Assembly: GCF_000346465.2 (NCBI RefSeq)
Contig: NC_034009.1
Location: forward strand, 18,021,077-18,085,076
Direction: 5' to 3'
DNA: 64,000 nt
DNA from: Prunus persica
Lineage: Eukaryota > Streptophyta > Magnoliopsida > Rosales > Rosaceae
The position numbers and the translations under genes were made by a program. Under the pieces are notes generated by a model. That model did not search any database. It saw only the letters and a program-made list of their open reading frames with translations, and was not told the DNA's origin. Of this stretch, positions 43,723 through 54,660 are shown piece after piece; the first letter of the stretch is position 1; every line of letters starts with the position of its first letter.

Positions 43723-45043
43723 GAGTTAACTATAGTAAATTCCCCAACTTTTAGCGTCATTTAGTGAATCTGTTAAAAATAGGATCCCTTTTTTGTAATT
43801 AATTTAGTGAATCTGTTAAAAATAGGATCCCTTTTTTTATGACATAGACTTCCACGTTGACCAAAAATTAATAAAAAATTGATTTTAAAACTTAAACATA
43901 TTAAATTTAAATTTAAAAAATAAAAAATAAAACCCTTCCCAATTCTCTCTCTCCCGATTTCTTCCCACACCCCAGATTTCTTCAACCCTAGATTTCTTCC
44001 CCCACCCAATTTCTTCTCGCCCACCACCCAGATTTCTCTCTCTCGATAGTATCATTTACCTTTTGTTTTTGTGTCTCTGTATGTTTTCATTTTCCAAAGC
44101 CATCTTATCTTCTAATCCCCTGCCAAGCCACTCTTTCTCATCTCCCTCCACAATCACTTTAGTTCCACCCCCAGCTTTTTTGTTGATGTTTAATGAAGAG
44201 TAGTCGTTTTTTGCTGAAGCTTTTTTCAGCTTTAAACTTGCATCTATTGGATCTTCTGTATTGACTTGTGAAATTTTTTTTTTCTTACATCAATTATATC
44301 AGTGATGTGTTCTTTTTTAGGTTTTGAATTTTGACAAAATTCTGCTGAATAAATCTAGGTGGTGAGAGAGAGAGAGAGAGAGAAGGGAGTCGGAGGTGCG
44401 CTGGTGGTGCTGTAAGGGAGATGACTGCGCCCAGATCAACAAGCCCAACAATGGGCAAGCAGCAACTAGATCAGATTTGTCACCTGTATCTGCCCAGATC
44501 AAACAACAACAAAACATAAAGAGAGAGTCAAAATAGGTCCACCTTGTCCTTTGTCGAATCCCAACCCTTGAGAAAATCACAATTAGGATTTCTTTTGGTT
44601 CCTAAATCCTAATCCCATCTCCTCTCTCTCTGTGCTCTGTCTCAAATTCCGACCCAATACGACGGTCGTGAAGAAATGGATCTAGAGGTGGTGGGCCGCC
44701 ATGCTCTGTTCTTCGACGACGACGCCAGCGCCTCGTTCGTGAACTCACGCTATGATTTGCCGTTCTGGTTATGGGTTCACAGAGAGAGAGAGAGGTTTTA
44801 AAATAATTTAAACAGTACAATAGAATTTTTATTAATTTTTGGTCCACGCGGAAGCCCATGTCATAAAAAAAAGGGTCTCATTTTTGACACGTCAGCATTT
44901 AACAAATTTACTAACAGTTTGGCTAACGGAAGGGGCAAGTTGTAGGTTTTCCGCGACGTTGAGTATGTACTCGTAAATGTTCATAAAATCGAGTATGAAC
45001 TCGTAAATGACCCTATAGGTTGGGGGTTTACTGTAGTTTACCC
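43723..45043. mobile_element. Mutator-type terminal-inverted-repeat element, 1321 bp
   Basis: The right end, in complement, reads GGGTAAACTACAGTAAACCC, and the left end is the related GAGTTAACTATAGTAAATTC. Pairing extends through ATTTAGTGAATCTGTTAAAA and TTTTTTATGACATGGGCTTC, although the left arm has lost a segment and duplicated AATAGGATCCCTTTTTT. The flanks TAATTTATT and TAATTTATA agree at 8 of 9 positions. The interior is CT-rich (43935-44050) and GA-rich (44355-44385), with no transposase. Confidence 0.8.
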
Positions 45044-45064
45044 TAATTTATATGCCACACACCA

Positions 45065-45190
45065 ACCAGAGTTAGTTCAGTTAGTAAGGTCCTTGTACTA
45101 TTTTTAGCTCTATCATTGTTCAAGTCTCATTGCCAGCAATCCTTATTGGTGTACAATCTATAATTTCTTACATAAATTCATACACGTGAC
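45065..45190 (+). repeat. Possible tRNA-derived SINE
   Basis: TTAGTTCAGTTAGTAAGG resembles a pol III A box, and TTGTTCAAGTCTCATTG about 45 bases on resembles a B box. No clear tail or target duplication could be set. Confidence 0.35.
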
Positions 45191-45303
45191 AGTTGAGTGC
45201 CACGCGTAAGTCCTTTTGGCTCGAGGTTATAGGTATGGCGGTGGTGGTGAGAGTAGCTAATCTCCTCTTAAAATTTTTCTCATTACAAAAAAATTAATAA
45301 TTT

Positions 45304-45793
45304 GTGTTAATTGTTTTATTAGTCCCTGAACTTAGACTTGATTTGCATTTAGGGCCCTCAATTTCCAAAATCATTTCCGTGGTCCTTCAACTTCAGTTTT
45401 CGTTAGGACAAATGGTTCTGCCGTCAATTTTGTTAAATTTTATGTTAAATACAGGGATAAAATAGTATTTTTGTATCAAAATTGATTAAAATATAAATAA
45501 AAAATTAAAATTAAACTCTCTATCCATGTATCTCAATTTCTACTCCCCACCTTTTTTTTTTTGGTTTTTCATTTCAATTTCTTATATTGGTATTTTAAAG
45601 ATATGATTTTTTTTTGTTTTAATATAAAAATACTATTTTGCCCTTACATTTAACCGAAAAAATTAACAAAATTGACGGTATGACCATTTATCCTAACGAA
45701 AGTGAAGTTAAAGGACTACGAGAACGATTTTGAAAATTAAAATACTCAAATACAAATCAAATTTAAGTTCAAAGACTAATAAAACGATTAATC
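45304..45793. mobile_element. Terminal-inverted-repeat element (~490 bp) with 9-10 bp target duplication
   Basis: The ends TTAATTGTTTTATTAGTCCC and the complement of the right end pair over about 120 bases (AACTTCAGTTTTCGTTAGGA against its inverse). The flanks share TTAATAATTT at 45294-45303 and 45794-45803. No coding content. Mutator-type by target length. Confidence 0.8.
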
Positions 45794-45803
45794 TTAATAA
45801 TTT

Positions 45804-46467
45804 CTATGCCACACATGTTTCTTTGGATATGCCATATACATGTATGAATGTAATTAAAAGCAAAAGCAGCATTTTCCCATCCCAGCTTCCCATTTACAAG
45901 GCCAATATAAAAATATCACAAAACGACAACCAGCAAGACAGAGAAGGGCAGGGTCTGATTTTGATGTGTCTTCTCCATCGTTTCGAAACGCCAAAATGAA
46001 ACGCTCTGTAAAGTTCTACACATTTGCAGTTCGCTTTCCATTGGGCACATTTCACAAAGTCTTCTGCTCTTCATCTGCTGCTCATTCATATTTTATATAA
46101 ACAATAATATTTTCACTTAAATCATGCTTTTTGCAGGAGAAATACTTTGTGAAATTACTGTTTTGTTATTTTCAGCAGTCAATTACGAAATAAATGTTTT
46201 GCTATTTCTAATTGATAATAAAATATTATTTATGTTTGATTCGTGTTTGATTTTCCCGTCAGTCTATGACTAATCGAAAATAACAAAATACTATTATCCA
46301 TTTTACAAAAAAAATGTTAAGAATTTAAAAAAAAAAAAAAGTAGAAGCAATCATCAACCAAGCACATTAATTAATTGTTACAAAAACCCCAAATGTCATT
46401 TTAATTTCCTGTGCAAATATTGATACTGGGTAAGTTCCAGAACATTCAAATTGATCATATTTCAAAT
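45804..46467. other. 3' flank of GUN4
   Basis: Gene-free and apparently single-copy. It includes the downstream region of GUN4 with an AT-rich part (46090-46330) and an A-homopolymer near 46326. No further element boundaries are seen. Confidence 0.5.
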
Positions 46468-47260
46468 TCAAAAGCTATAGTCTGATTTGAGCACTCTTTT
46501 GCTTTTGGAGCCATCCATGAACCCTTTCAACCCTGTAACTCCATTGCCCATGTCTTCACCTGCAGCCTTGGCCTGAAGCAGCTCTTCCTCTGTGGGCTTG
46601 AAAGCTGGATGTTCTAAAATGCTTTTGAGCAGCTGGGTTCCTCTCAAAGCATTCGTCAATGGCAGATGGCCTTCTGGTGTGTCCTCGTTGAGCTCCCAGA
46701 TGAACTCATTGGGGAAGGCTCTGTAGTTGTATTGCTCAACTTCTGTGTCCAGCTTCTTCATCCACCCAACCTTAATGAAGAATTTGGTGAAGTCATTGCT
46801 CACTTTGCCATATATTTTTCTCTGGACGCTGTACCCAAATTTGTTGTTGCTGTGCTGCCTCCAGAGGTCGTCAATGGCCTTGAGGTCGGCTTCTGAGATG
46901 AACTGGGCCTCGGAGAAGAAGACGTAGCCTCGCTTCTGGGCTTGTTCTCCGGCCAGGACGATGAGGAGGCGGCGGGTTTCTTCGTCCGCTTCACGGAAGT
47001 TTTGGGTGGAGAGGTGCTGCTGTAGGAGGTCAAAGGAGATGGCTTGGGTGGAGGAGGGTGTGGAGAGTGAAGTGGTGGGTGAGATTGAGAAGGTTTTGGT
47101 GGAGGAGAGAGAAGAAATGCTTATGGTGTTTGGGGTGTTTGTGGTGGTGGGTTTGAGGAAGAGAGTGGAGGAGAGTGTGGAAGGAGCTATCTCTGTGTGG
47201 TGGTGGTGGTTGAGGAGTGAGTGGTGATTGTGGCATATGGATTCGAAAGACTTGGTTGCC

Positions 47261-47262
<2 letters not shown>
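46468..47262 (-). CDS. GUN4: GUN4, chloroplast tetrapyrrole-binding regulator of Mg-chelatase
   Basis: Single exon, 264 residues, complete. Residues 1 to about 70 are Ser/Thr/His-rich and lack acidic residues, as expected for a chloroplast transit peptide. The GUN4 core (about 76-225) carries the family landmarks NFREADEETRRLL, RGYVFFSEAQFIS, DDLWRQHSNNKFGYSVQ, VEQYNYRAFPNEFIWE and GHLPLTNALRGTQLL. The C-terminus RVLKSDYSF matches the plant-specific tail that is phosphorylated in Arabidopsis. GUN4 binds protoporphyrin IX and Mg-protoporphyrin, stimulates Mg-chelatase (CHLH) and takes part in plastid-to-nucleus signalling. I chose ATG at 47262 (MATKSFES) because plant homologues start MAT and total about 265 residues. 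The frame stays open upstream without a start signal resembling the family. No damage is seen. Confidence 0.96.

Positions 47263-47290
<28 letters not shown>
47263..47290. repeat. (GA)n microsatellite in the GUN4 5' leader
   Basis: Fourteen GA units end at the base before the GUN4 start codon, so the leader reads (CT)n directly into ATG. Confidence 0.92.
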
Positions 47291-47292
<2 letters not shown>

Positions 47293-47537
47293 GTGTGTGG
47301 TCGTGGTGGTGGTGGAGGAGGAGGAGGAGAAGTAGGAGAAGTTAGGAGGGCCAAAGGGGAAGGGAGGAGATGGGCTTAGAGATATGGAGAGATGTGTTGT
47401 GTTTGTGAGTTTTGAGTTTGATATATGACAGATAAGAAATGAGTGAAGGGGGAATTGGAGAGGTGATGAGGAGCAATAGAAGTGAGAACTTTGATTGGCT
47501 AGATGTGGGTGAGGCTTGATCCTCGTATGCACATGTA

Positions 47538-47549
47538 ATATATATAAAT
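47538..47549 (-). promoter_or_regulatory. Candidate GUN4 TATA box
   Basis: Minus-strand TTTATATATATT lies about 280 bases upstream of the ATG, implying a pyrimidine-rich leader of roughly 240-250 bases. Inferred from motif and position. Confidence 0.45.
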
Positions 47550-47924
47550 AAAATCAATGTGTATATGAAATTCACTTTTTAGTTACACATTGATTGGGGG
47601 CCCCAGAAAATAACCAAGTGGCACAATGGCAAGAAGACAAATATGAAGGTTTTTTTTTAATTTTTAATTTTTAATTTTTTTAACTTTTTGGGTCTGCCAA
47701 GACAAAAATGAACACTCCAACAGATATCCCTTGGCTTTTTTTTTTTTTTTTGACAAAATCCCTTGGCTTATTTATTCGGTGGGAGAGAACGTTTCACTTG
47801 CCCTTTTCTGGTAATTTCAATTGTCGCGATGTAGGAGGTGTTTTATGCTTCTCAGTCAACAGTCCATTTTATTTTAAATATGCGACTTGCGTAATAATTT
47901 TGTCGCATAAAGAAATTTAGGCAC

Positions 47925-48435
47925 TTTTAGTCTTCGTGGTTTTTTTTTTTTTTAATACCGTTAAAGTTAATGTGATTTTTCAATTCCAAGCAATTCGAAG
48001 ATATTGTTCAATTTATGTTAAATTATTCTAACTGTTGTTATTTATTGAGGAGCATTTCGGTCTATAAATTATTTAAAAAAATTTGTTGCTTTTAAATAAC
48101 AATATTTATATAAAAAATATTTAAAAAAGGAAATATTTAAAATTAAAATACTCTCTCACCGCTTCTCCTCTCAACCTGTTTGCCCCAACCCTAGCCAGTC
48201 ACCACCTCCCTATAACCCAACCTCCATCATAGCCACCCAAGTTTGCCAAACCCCAAACAAAGTAGATGTACAATCACATTGAATCACATCCCCATGAAGC
48301 TTTACACCCAAGCTATTATCACAAACGAATTCTTATCTTAGAAGGGGAAAGGTGGGATAATTGGTCAATCCAACAATCCCAAACCACAGCGCTGTTGCAC
48401 TTTTATACCCAATTATGCTCAAGCTAATGGCCAGG
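47925..48435. mobile_element. Mutator-type element end without partner
   Basis: CTTTTAGTCTTCGTGG, AATTCCAAGCAATTCGAAGA and TAACTGTTGTTATTTATTGA form the same kind of left terminal phrase as at 60575-60780, followed by CT-rich sequence (48150-48260). No inverted partner is seen before the LARD starts at 48436. Confidence 0.35.
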
Positions 48436-49889
48436 TGTTGAGGCCCAAAAAAATCCACGCTTCGGCCCAAATAAATGCTCAGCCCAATGCAATACCTTAC
48501 CGAGAAGAAACCCAATTTGGGCACGCGAAAGTTCGCCATATGCGCTTGTACACATACCACGCCAAGCAAATAAACAATGCGCCATGCTACAAGCTTAAGT
48601 GGGCCCAAGCCACGCAAGATGTCCGGGGCTTGCTTGAGTGGGTTGTGGTTTGGAAGGTAATAGGTCGTCATGAGGCCCATTGATGGGACGAGAAATGGAG
48701 GTTCCAGGTTTCTTGGGAGCCTCGGAACCCAAGCCCATTTCTTAAGCCCAAATATATGGGTGAGCAAAAAAGGAAAATAACCCAACCAAAATAACTCAAC
48801 CAAAATTAGCCCAATCAAAGAATAGCCCAACCAAGAAGCCCATCATTCAACAAAAATAGTCCATTTACTTAGTGAACCTTAGCCCATACAATTGTCATAG
48901 ATGAACCACAAGCTCCAGCACCTAGCTGGAATAGAAGCCACGAAAAGGAAGTTTGAAAGTTCATTGAATAAGGCTGCTAGGAAGTGCCAGCACATGGGAA
49001 TGGATCAAGTTCCAAAACAAAACACCAGAGAAACCAAGGGATGTTAACATGCAAGCTCCCAGGAAGAGAGACACTCTTCAAACCAACATACACATCCCAA
49101 CTCCTTCCCTATCAAAACTGGTTATAGGAAAGAGTGAGAAAGAAAGGAAGAAAATGGCTGGAAGTAGAAATCTTCTACTGAAGCAGCCGCAGGAAAGGAG
49201 GCCTTGAGCTCCAAAATCCCTGATTTTTTGCAAATAGATAGAGAAAAATCTCACTAAAACAGGAAAAGTCAAGAGAGGAAAGGAAAAGAGAAGGAAAACC
49301 TTGCTAAGTTGGGGAAGAAACCATTAGGGTTTCTTGGGGAATGAAGGTTTCCCGCAGCTATAAAAGGAGGTCCCCTCCACCTAGCAAAAACCAACCCAGG
49401 CTGAGAGAGCAAGCTCCCTCTCTTACTTGCAAAAATCCAGTAGCCCTATTCACTCTTCTTCTTCGTTCTTCTCTGTTAACAGACTATTTTCAGAGTCTGT
49501 CAAGCTGCCGGAAGAAGTAATGCCCTTCTTTTACCCCTTTTTAGCCAAGATCATCCTGCAAACCTTGTCTCCCTCATCTTAAACACTCCCATTTCTCCCT
49601 AGGAAGCCTTATTTTCCTCTTTGGTGCTCAACTCATGCTGACCTTGCTCCCATGCCACAATCTCCTCATGCTAAGCTAAAACTTTATCTGTAAGCAAGCA
49701 TAAATCACCTGTAAGCAGCCATCATTTTCGTTGGTGAAGGTAACCAGAACACTTCCTAAGGCTTTACTGCCCTTTCGAAGTGCTTTTGGGGCTTAATTTT
49801 CGAACTCAGGCACAGGGGGCAATTCCAGTAATTTTCCCTTTACGGCAGCCTAGCCCATTTGCAGCTGCCGGAAGAAAAAGACCCCCACA
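48436..49889 (+). repeat. 5' LTR of the LARD element
   Basis: TG...CA ends, 1454 bp. It contains an inverted CCCATTGATGGG landmark and GCTATAAAAGGAGGTCCC in the promoter region. Confidence 0.95.
49359..49367 (+). promoter_or_regulatory. TATA box of the LARD 5' LTR
   Basis: TATAAAAGG about 530 bases before the LTR end; the same motif is at 59490-59498 in the 3' LTR and 40932-40940 in the solo LTR. Transcription would start near 49390. Confidence 0.65.
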
Positions 49890-49894
49890 TAAAT

Positions 49895-49912
49895 TGGCGA
49901 CTCTGTTGGGGA
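49895..49912 (+). promoter_or_regulatory. Primer-binding site, tRNA-Arg type
   Basis: TGGCGACTCTGTTGGGGA starts five bases after the LTR. Its complement TCCCCAACAGAGTCGCCA matches the 3' end of plant tRNA-Arg(ACG), recalled as TCCCCAGCGGAGTCGCCA, with two differences that still allow G-U pairing. Confidence 0.7.
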
Positions 49913-49932
49913 TTAAGCCATTATCTTCATCA

Positions 49933-50025
49933 ATGCCTCCAAGGAAGAAGGACAGAGCCAAGCTTGTCATTCAAACACCATCGTTGGAAGAGCTGCTGCT
50001 AGAAGCAATAAACCAAAGAAAATAA
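49933..50025 (+). CDS. Short open frame after the primer site (30 residues)
   Basis: MPPRKKDRAKLVIQTPSLEE followed by LLLEAINQRK and stop, in the position of a gag start. The basic start is plausible for a relic of gag, but the frame closes after 30 codons. Not a known protein. Confidence 0.3.
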   Translation: MPPRKKDRAKLVIQTPSLEELLLEAINQRK

Positions 50026-52860
50026 AGAGATAAGAGCATTCCTTCTTTCCTTTTCTTTTTTTGGCTATCTGCTTTGCAGAACAAACATGATATCGATTGC
50101 TCACATGCTCCCTTTGTTTATGCCTTAGATCTCCATTCTCAAGTAAAACAAGATATTGTAAGAGGGCTGGGGGCTTTGGCAAATTCATCATTCATGCCTT
50201 TGAGCGAACTACACATGCAAACTCCAAAATACTTGGGGGTTTCGTGCCAAGCAAATCTGTAAAAAAAAAAAAAAAAAAAAAGAGGAGTCAAAATTCAATT
50301 CCAAATGACTTGGGGGCTTCCTGCCAATTAAAAAAAAAAGTCAAGCACAAGCACTTCAAAGTTTCTCATGCTAAACTAAGCTATGCCTTGGTTCCAAGAC
50401 TTGTGTGAACATTATTCACATCAGCAAGTCCAACTATATCATTCCAAGCCAAGTTACATTCTTTCAGCTCCTACTCTACAAGCAAAGAATTTATGGCACT
50501 TACCTCATTTCAAATCTTCTTAACCCCTGCCCTATTTCAAACATCATGCTAGTATATATGCTCCTTAACCCCCAAAGCTCAATTTATCCATGCAACTCAA
50601 GATTGAACAAGTCCTCTTCGGAACGCTGCTTGCATCACCTCCATCTTTAGCACTGCCCACAGAATGCCCTGACTTTCTATGCCAATCTCGGTTCCACACT
50701 CCACATGCTCTCTATTGGAGGCCAAAGATAAGAAAATCTTTCTTTTTCTTTCCTACCTTTTTAAGATTTCACAATAAAATATATATTATCATGCCATATG
50801 TCATACTTGTAAAAGCAGCACAAGCATGTCATCTATTCAAATATAAACATGTAATGATAAATTTTTTTTTTCTTATATATATATAAATCATGTTTTAGGC
50901 CAATACCAACAGAGTGAAGTTGGGCTATTCAGCTTCCTTTATTTCTTGTCTTTCACTTTGAAAGGAATACAAACACTAGGCATTTACACACTACTCAAAG
51001 CACGAGTATCATCACGTGCTTTAATAATTTCCAAAGCATCACATGCTTGCATATTACTGAAAGCAACCTATGTTGGTTTAATATTGATGTGTGATTCATT
51101 CGTTAGTTAATGATGTTGGATGACATTCATTTGAAATCGACAAATATCAATTATATTCATTTACAAGCTGCAACACATGTATTATTTTAACCACCATCTG
51201 CTTTGGTCATGCAGAAATTATATATCTGTCAAGCACTTTGTCCTTTTAAAGACGATGAGTACACTTCTCTACACCTCAAGCCTCAAGGAGCATGGGACCC
51301 TATGTTCCTGCACCGATCAGCATCTCAACACGCTCAGTGGCGCCAAGCCATGCCAACAACAAAATTGTGCCATAGGAGATGGTCTAAAGAGGAATCATGC
51401 CAAGAAGAAACAATCCAACTCCAAAATCATGCAACTCAAACATTTCACTTGATGCAATCATTTCAAGCAAAACCAGATATCACAAGATCAAGCTTTTCAA
51501 GCAACACAATCAACATAAAAATGAAAACTTGGTGTTTCTAGCTGCCGGAAGCGCAGAGAAGAAGCCATGCTATCATGCCAAATTGTCAACATTGCAATAG
51601 AGGGATATCCTAAGTTCATCACGCCATGCAATGACCCAAAGCCATCGAAGGCTATTTGAGAGCCTTGTGGAAACATGGAAAAAGCTTACGGGTGTAAATA
51701 TTCAAAACCACCCCATGGCCACTTACTGATGGATGGGAGAATGGTTCCAGCAGCAAAGTATTCACATTGGACATGCCGGAAGAACGCCACTTGGGGGCTT
51801 CATTTGGTTAGCAAGATTATCAAGAGACAGCTGCCGTAACCTCTCATAACCTCACAAAAGTTGAAGAAAGTGCAATGGGTTATGAGCTGCAAATCACTCT
51901 TTGATTAGTTGGGTTATGATCTGTATGATGTAAAGCAGCAGCTGTGGCTCTGTTAAATATCTCTGCAGAGCATGACAGCCTACTGCAACACATGCCAAAT
52001 ACATGCCAATCTAAGCCACAACCTTTCATGCTATTGCAAGACATGCACACTCCTTGGCCCTTTCATACTTGGGGGCTTAATTTGATTGGAGTATTCATCA
52101 ATGCAAAATGGCTCAAAGCCTTACTATTGTTGAGTTGCTTTTGCACCAAAAAAAAAAAAAAAAAAAAAGCACACAACTTAGCAGTGAGACATGCCAAGCA
52201 AAGTCACTTGGATGGGGTCCGGGGCCATCAACAAACAGCACGCCAAAGCAAAATAATATGGGGCATGCATTCTTGAGCTGCTGGAACAACGAAACCATTG
52301 TCCCTTTTTTGATAAGCAACCAGAATATGCAAAACATCTAGGAATTTTACAGAGAACATGCATATACTAGTCAGACCCTTTTTAGGTATGACAAGAGGGT
52401 GTTTTTCAGGCCTAGTGGTCAGACAAAATTTTGGCAGCATATACCTTGTTTTTAAGGATATCCAACCTGTCAGAGAACCTCCAGCAGTTCATAAAAACAA
52501 ATTTTGCCAATCAAGCAATATATATAAGACATGCAGATTACAACATGCCTCAAGCATTCAGAAATTAATACAAGCTCCAGTGATTCAACACTACATTACA
52601 AAGTTATAACGACATGGTCGTTAAAGTGTCCAAAAGAAAAAGAAAAAAAAAACTACAGTCAAAGCAAGATAAAACTGCACATGCTAAAGATCCATGCAGC
52701 CTATGGTCTCCAAGGGAACAGAACCATGTGCCAAGATAATCGATCACCAAGCCAAGAGGAGACAACCTGCAAGAAGAAGATGTGTGTCAAGACCAAGTGA
52801 TGCTGGAAGGAGTAGCCTGAAAAAAAAGAAAAAAAAAAGAAAAAAAAAAGGGAATTATAT
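50026..52860 (+). other. LARD interior, left part, no coding genes
   Basis: Non-coding sequence rich in CATGC and CAAGC. It includes A-homopolymers at 50262-50281 and 52149-52168 and repeated CTTGGGGGCTT phrases (near 50166, 50308, 51789, 52068; a TTGGGGGTTT variant near 50232). Open frames here are short and lack family similarity. Confidence 0.6.
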
Positions 52861-52869
52861 ACCTTGAAG

Positions 52870-53930
52870 CTATGAAGAATGCCCAAAAAGAACGAAAGAA
52901 GCCCTAGGAGATGATCTGACTATTGCCTCTGTCACACACTCATCATTGTCGGCAGAAATACCCTTAGCAAGGAGAAGGGCATGCACTTCCCTGCGCTGGC
53001 TGTCCAATTCCTGTTGCTTAATGTTCAAAATGTCGGCAGCAGCTTTCACCTCACTGGAACCATGTGATAATTTCATGCTATGAATGGCCCGCTCTCCAAA
53101 GACAGCACATGCTAGGTTCCTCACGAGATTAATGAGGAAGTCCACATGAAAGCCCAGAGTTATGGCCTCACATATCGCGTCCGCCAACAAAGTAGTTTGT
53201 GATCAGTAATATCAAGGAGCTCCATGGTATCTATCCCATGAAGTACCAAGCCAAGAGCCCGGAAGGCGGCACTTCTCGAGGAGGAGGAGATGACCCCCGT
53301 GACCTCCATGAAACTCCCATATCGATCCATAAATTTCCTCAAAACCGCAACCGTCTCTGGATACACAAAAGTGCCTTGAAAGGGTGCCTAACCATCGAAC
53401 CTGCGACAAAGCGGAAGAAGCTCATCGATAGATCAAAAGATCTTAGCACCACCATCAAAGAAGGCCTTGAACGCCATGAAGGAATTCTCTCAATCTTGCC
53501 AAGACATGCTTTTCCACATCACCGTCTTTATGGCTGTCATCAATAATCTCACCATGAGGCGGCGCTGCTGGAAGCTGTGGAGAGGTGCCGGAAGTTGTGT
53601 CGGATGTGCTTAGGAAAGGAGGCAGCACTGCTGGAAGCTGTGGAGAGGTGCTGGCAGTTGTGTCGGATGTGCTTAGGAAAGGAGGCGGTACTGCTGGAAG
53701 CTGTGGAGAGGTGCCGGAAGTTGTGTCAGATGTGCTTAGGAAAGGAGGAGTAGGAGGCAGCACTGCTGGAAGCTGTGGAGAGGTGCCGGCAGTTGTGTCA
53801 GATGTGCTTGGAAAAGGATGAGTAGGAGGCTGCGCTACTGGAAGGCGCATGGCAGTGTCGGCAGCTACGCCAGACGTCCCAAGAGGAGGAGTAGGAAGTG
53901 TGTCCTTCGCGACTTGTGAGATGTTCTCAA
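52870..53930 (-). pseudogene. Antisense host-gene fragment (MATH/coiled-coil, RTM3-like, tentative)
   Basis: Read on the minus strand a protein-like sequence runs from an acceptor-like TTTTTTTTAG|GTTGAG near 53931. It gives four 21-residue Pro/Ser/Thr units (LSTSDTTSGTSPQLPA-type), then DGDVEKHVLARLREFL. After stops comes FVYPETVAVLRKFMDRYG, then AFRALGLVLHGIDTMELLD, and after a one-base shift DAICEAITLGFHVDF and NIKQQELDSQRREVHALLL, a coiled-coil-like end. Stops and a frameshift break it. The order resembles the C-terminal half of Rosaceae MATH-domain coiled-coil proteins, from memory, so the family call is moderate. It lies opposite to the element's own transcription. Confidence 0.55.
53570..53830. 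repeat. 63-bp tandem repeat, 4 units
   Basis: GGAAGCTGTGGAGAGGTGC starts at 53570, 53633, 53696 and 53768; the last spacing is 72 owing to a 9-bp insert. All spacings are multiples of three, so the array preserves the antisense reading frame. Confidence 0.9.
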
Positions 53931-54509
53931 CCTAAAAAAAATTGGCAGCATGTACCTTGCACCTACCACAACCTGACCTGTTAAAATCTCAAGCAACTCA
54001 TGCATTTCAACCAAGCGGAGTGTACAAAACAAGCTGGAAATCTTTATCTCAATGCATTCCAAACCGCAACAATTCATGCATTTCATTATTTCCAACGAAG
54101 CAAAACGTACAAAACAGGCCGAAGCTCAATATCTCAAGCACTCTACATCAAAAGTTTTGACAGAAAGTATGCAACAATGTTGTGTTCCAAGTTCCCGACA
54201 ACATGAGCTTTAGGCTCTCAAAAAAAAAGGGGTACAACTCGGGCCCAAATGCAGTCAACTATGCTAAAGATCGATACACCCTGCAGTTTCAAAAGGAAAA
54301 GCTACTACACACTGAGCCAGCCAGCCCCTACAACAAAGAAATGCCGCCTGCAAAGCGAAATAAGGACAAGTGTTAGAGAAATATGGTGCTGGAAGATATG
54401 CCCTTTCTATTAAAAGAATATATATATATATATATTATGGTGCAAAGAAGGAGAACCGGGTACCTCAATTAGATCACGGTGCATGACTAAAACAGAATAG
54501 AAGAAGCAC

Positions 54510-54660
54510 TATTAGATGATCCTTTCGATGTTTCCACCATGCACCGAGCGCCATTCTCAATCGCTTATTTGTCAAGGAGAAGGTCTCATGGCTTACGGCA
54601 CTGGCTCTCCAATTCATGTTCCTGAAGGCTTAACGCATTAACGACAACTCTTGCTTAAGG
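54510..54660 (-). pseudogene. Second, more diverged copy of the captured gene's coiled-coil end
   Basis: Minus-strand reading ALSLQEHELESQCRKP, a stop, DLLLDK, a stop, then ENGARCMVETSKGSSNSAS parallels the NIKQQELDSQRREVHALLLA segment at 53000. Shared spacing of residues suggests two captured paralogous pieces or an internal duplication. Confidence 0.45.

Noticed and set aside
47263..47532. In-frame N-terminal extension of GUN4 starting MHTRIKPHPH
   Set aside because: It would read through the (CT)n leader and add about 90 low-complexity residues not found in GUN4 proteins. The MATKSFES start fits family length.
53585..53821. Plus-strand frame with repeated SDVLRKGG
   Set aside because: It is the complement of the Pro/Ser/Thr repeats in the antisense cargo; the minus-strand reading connects to protein-like flanks and the plus-strand one does not.
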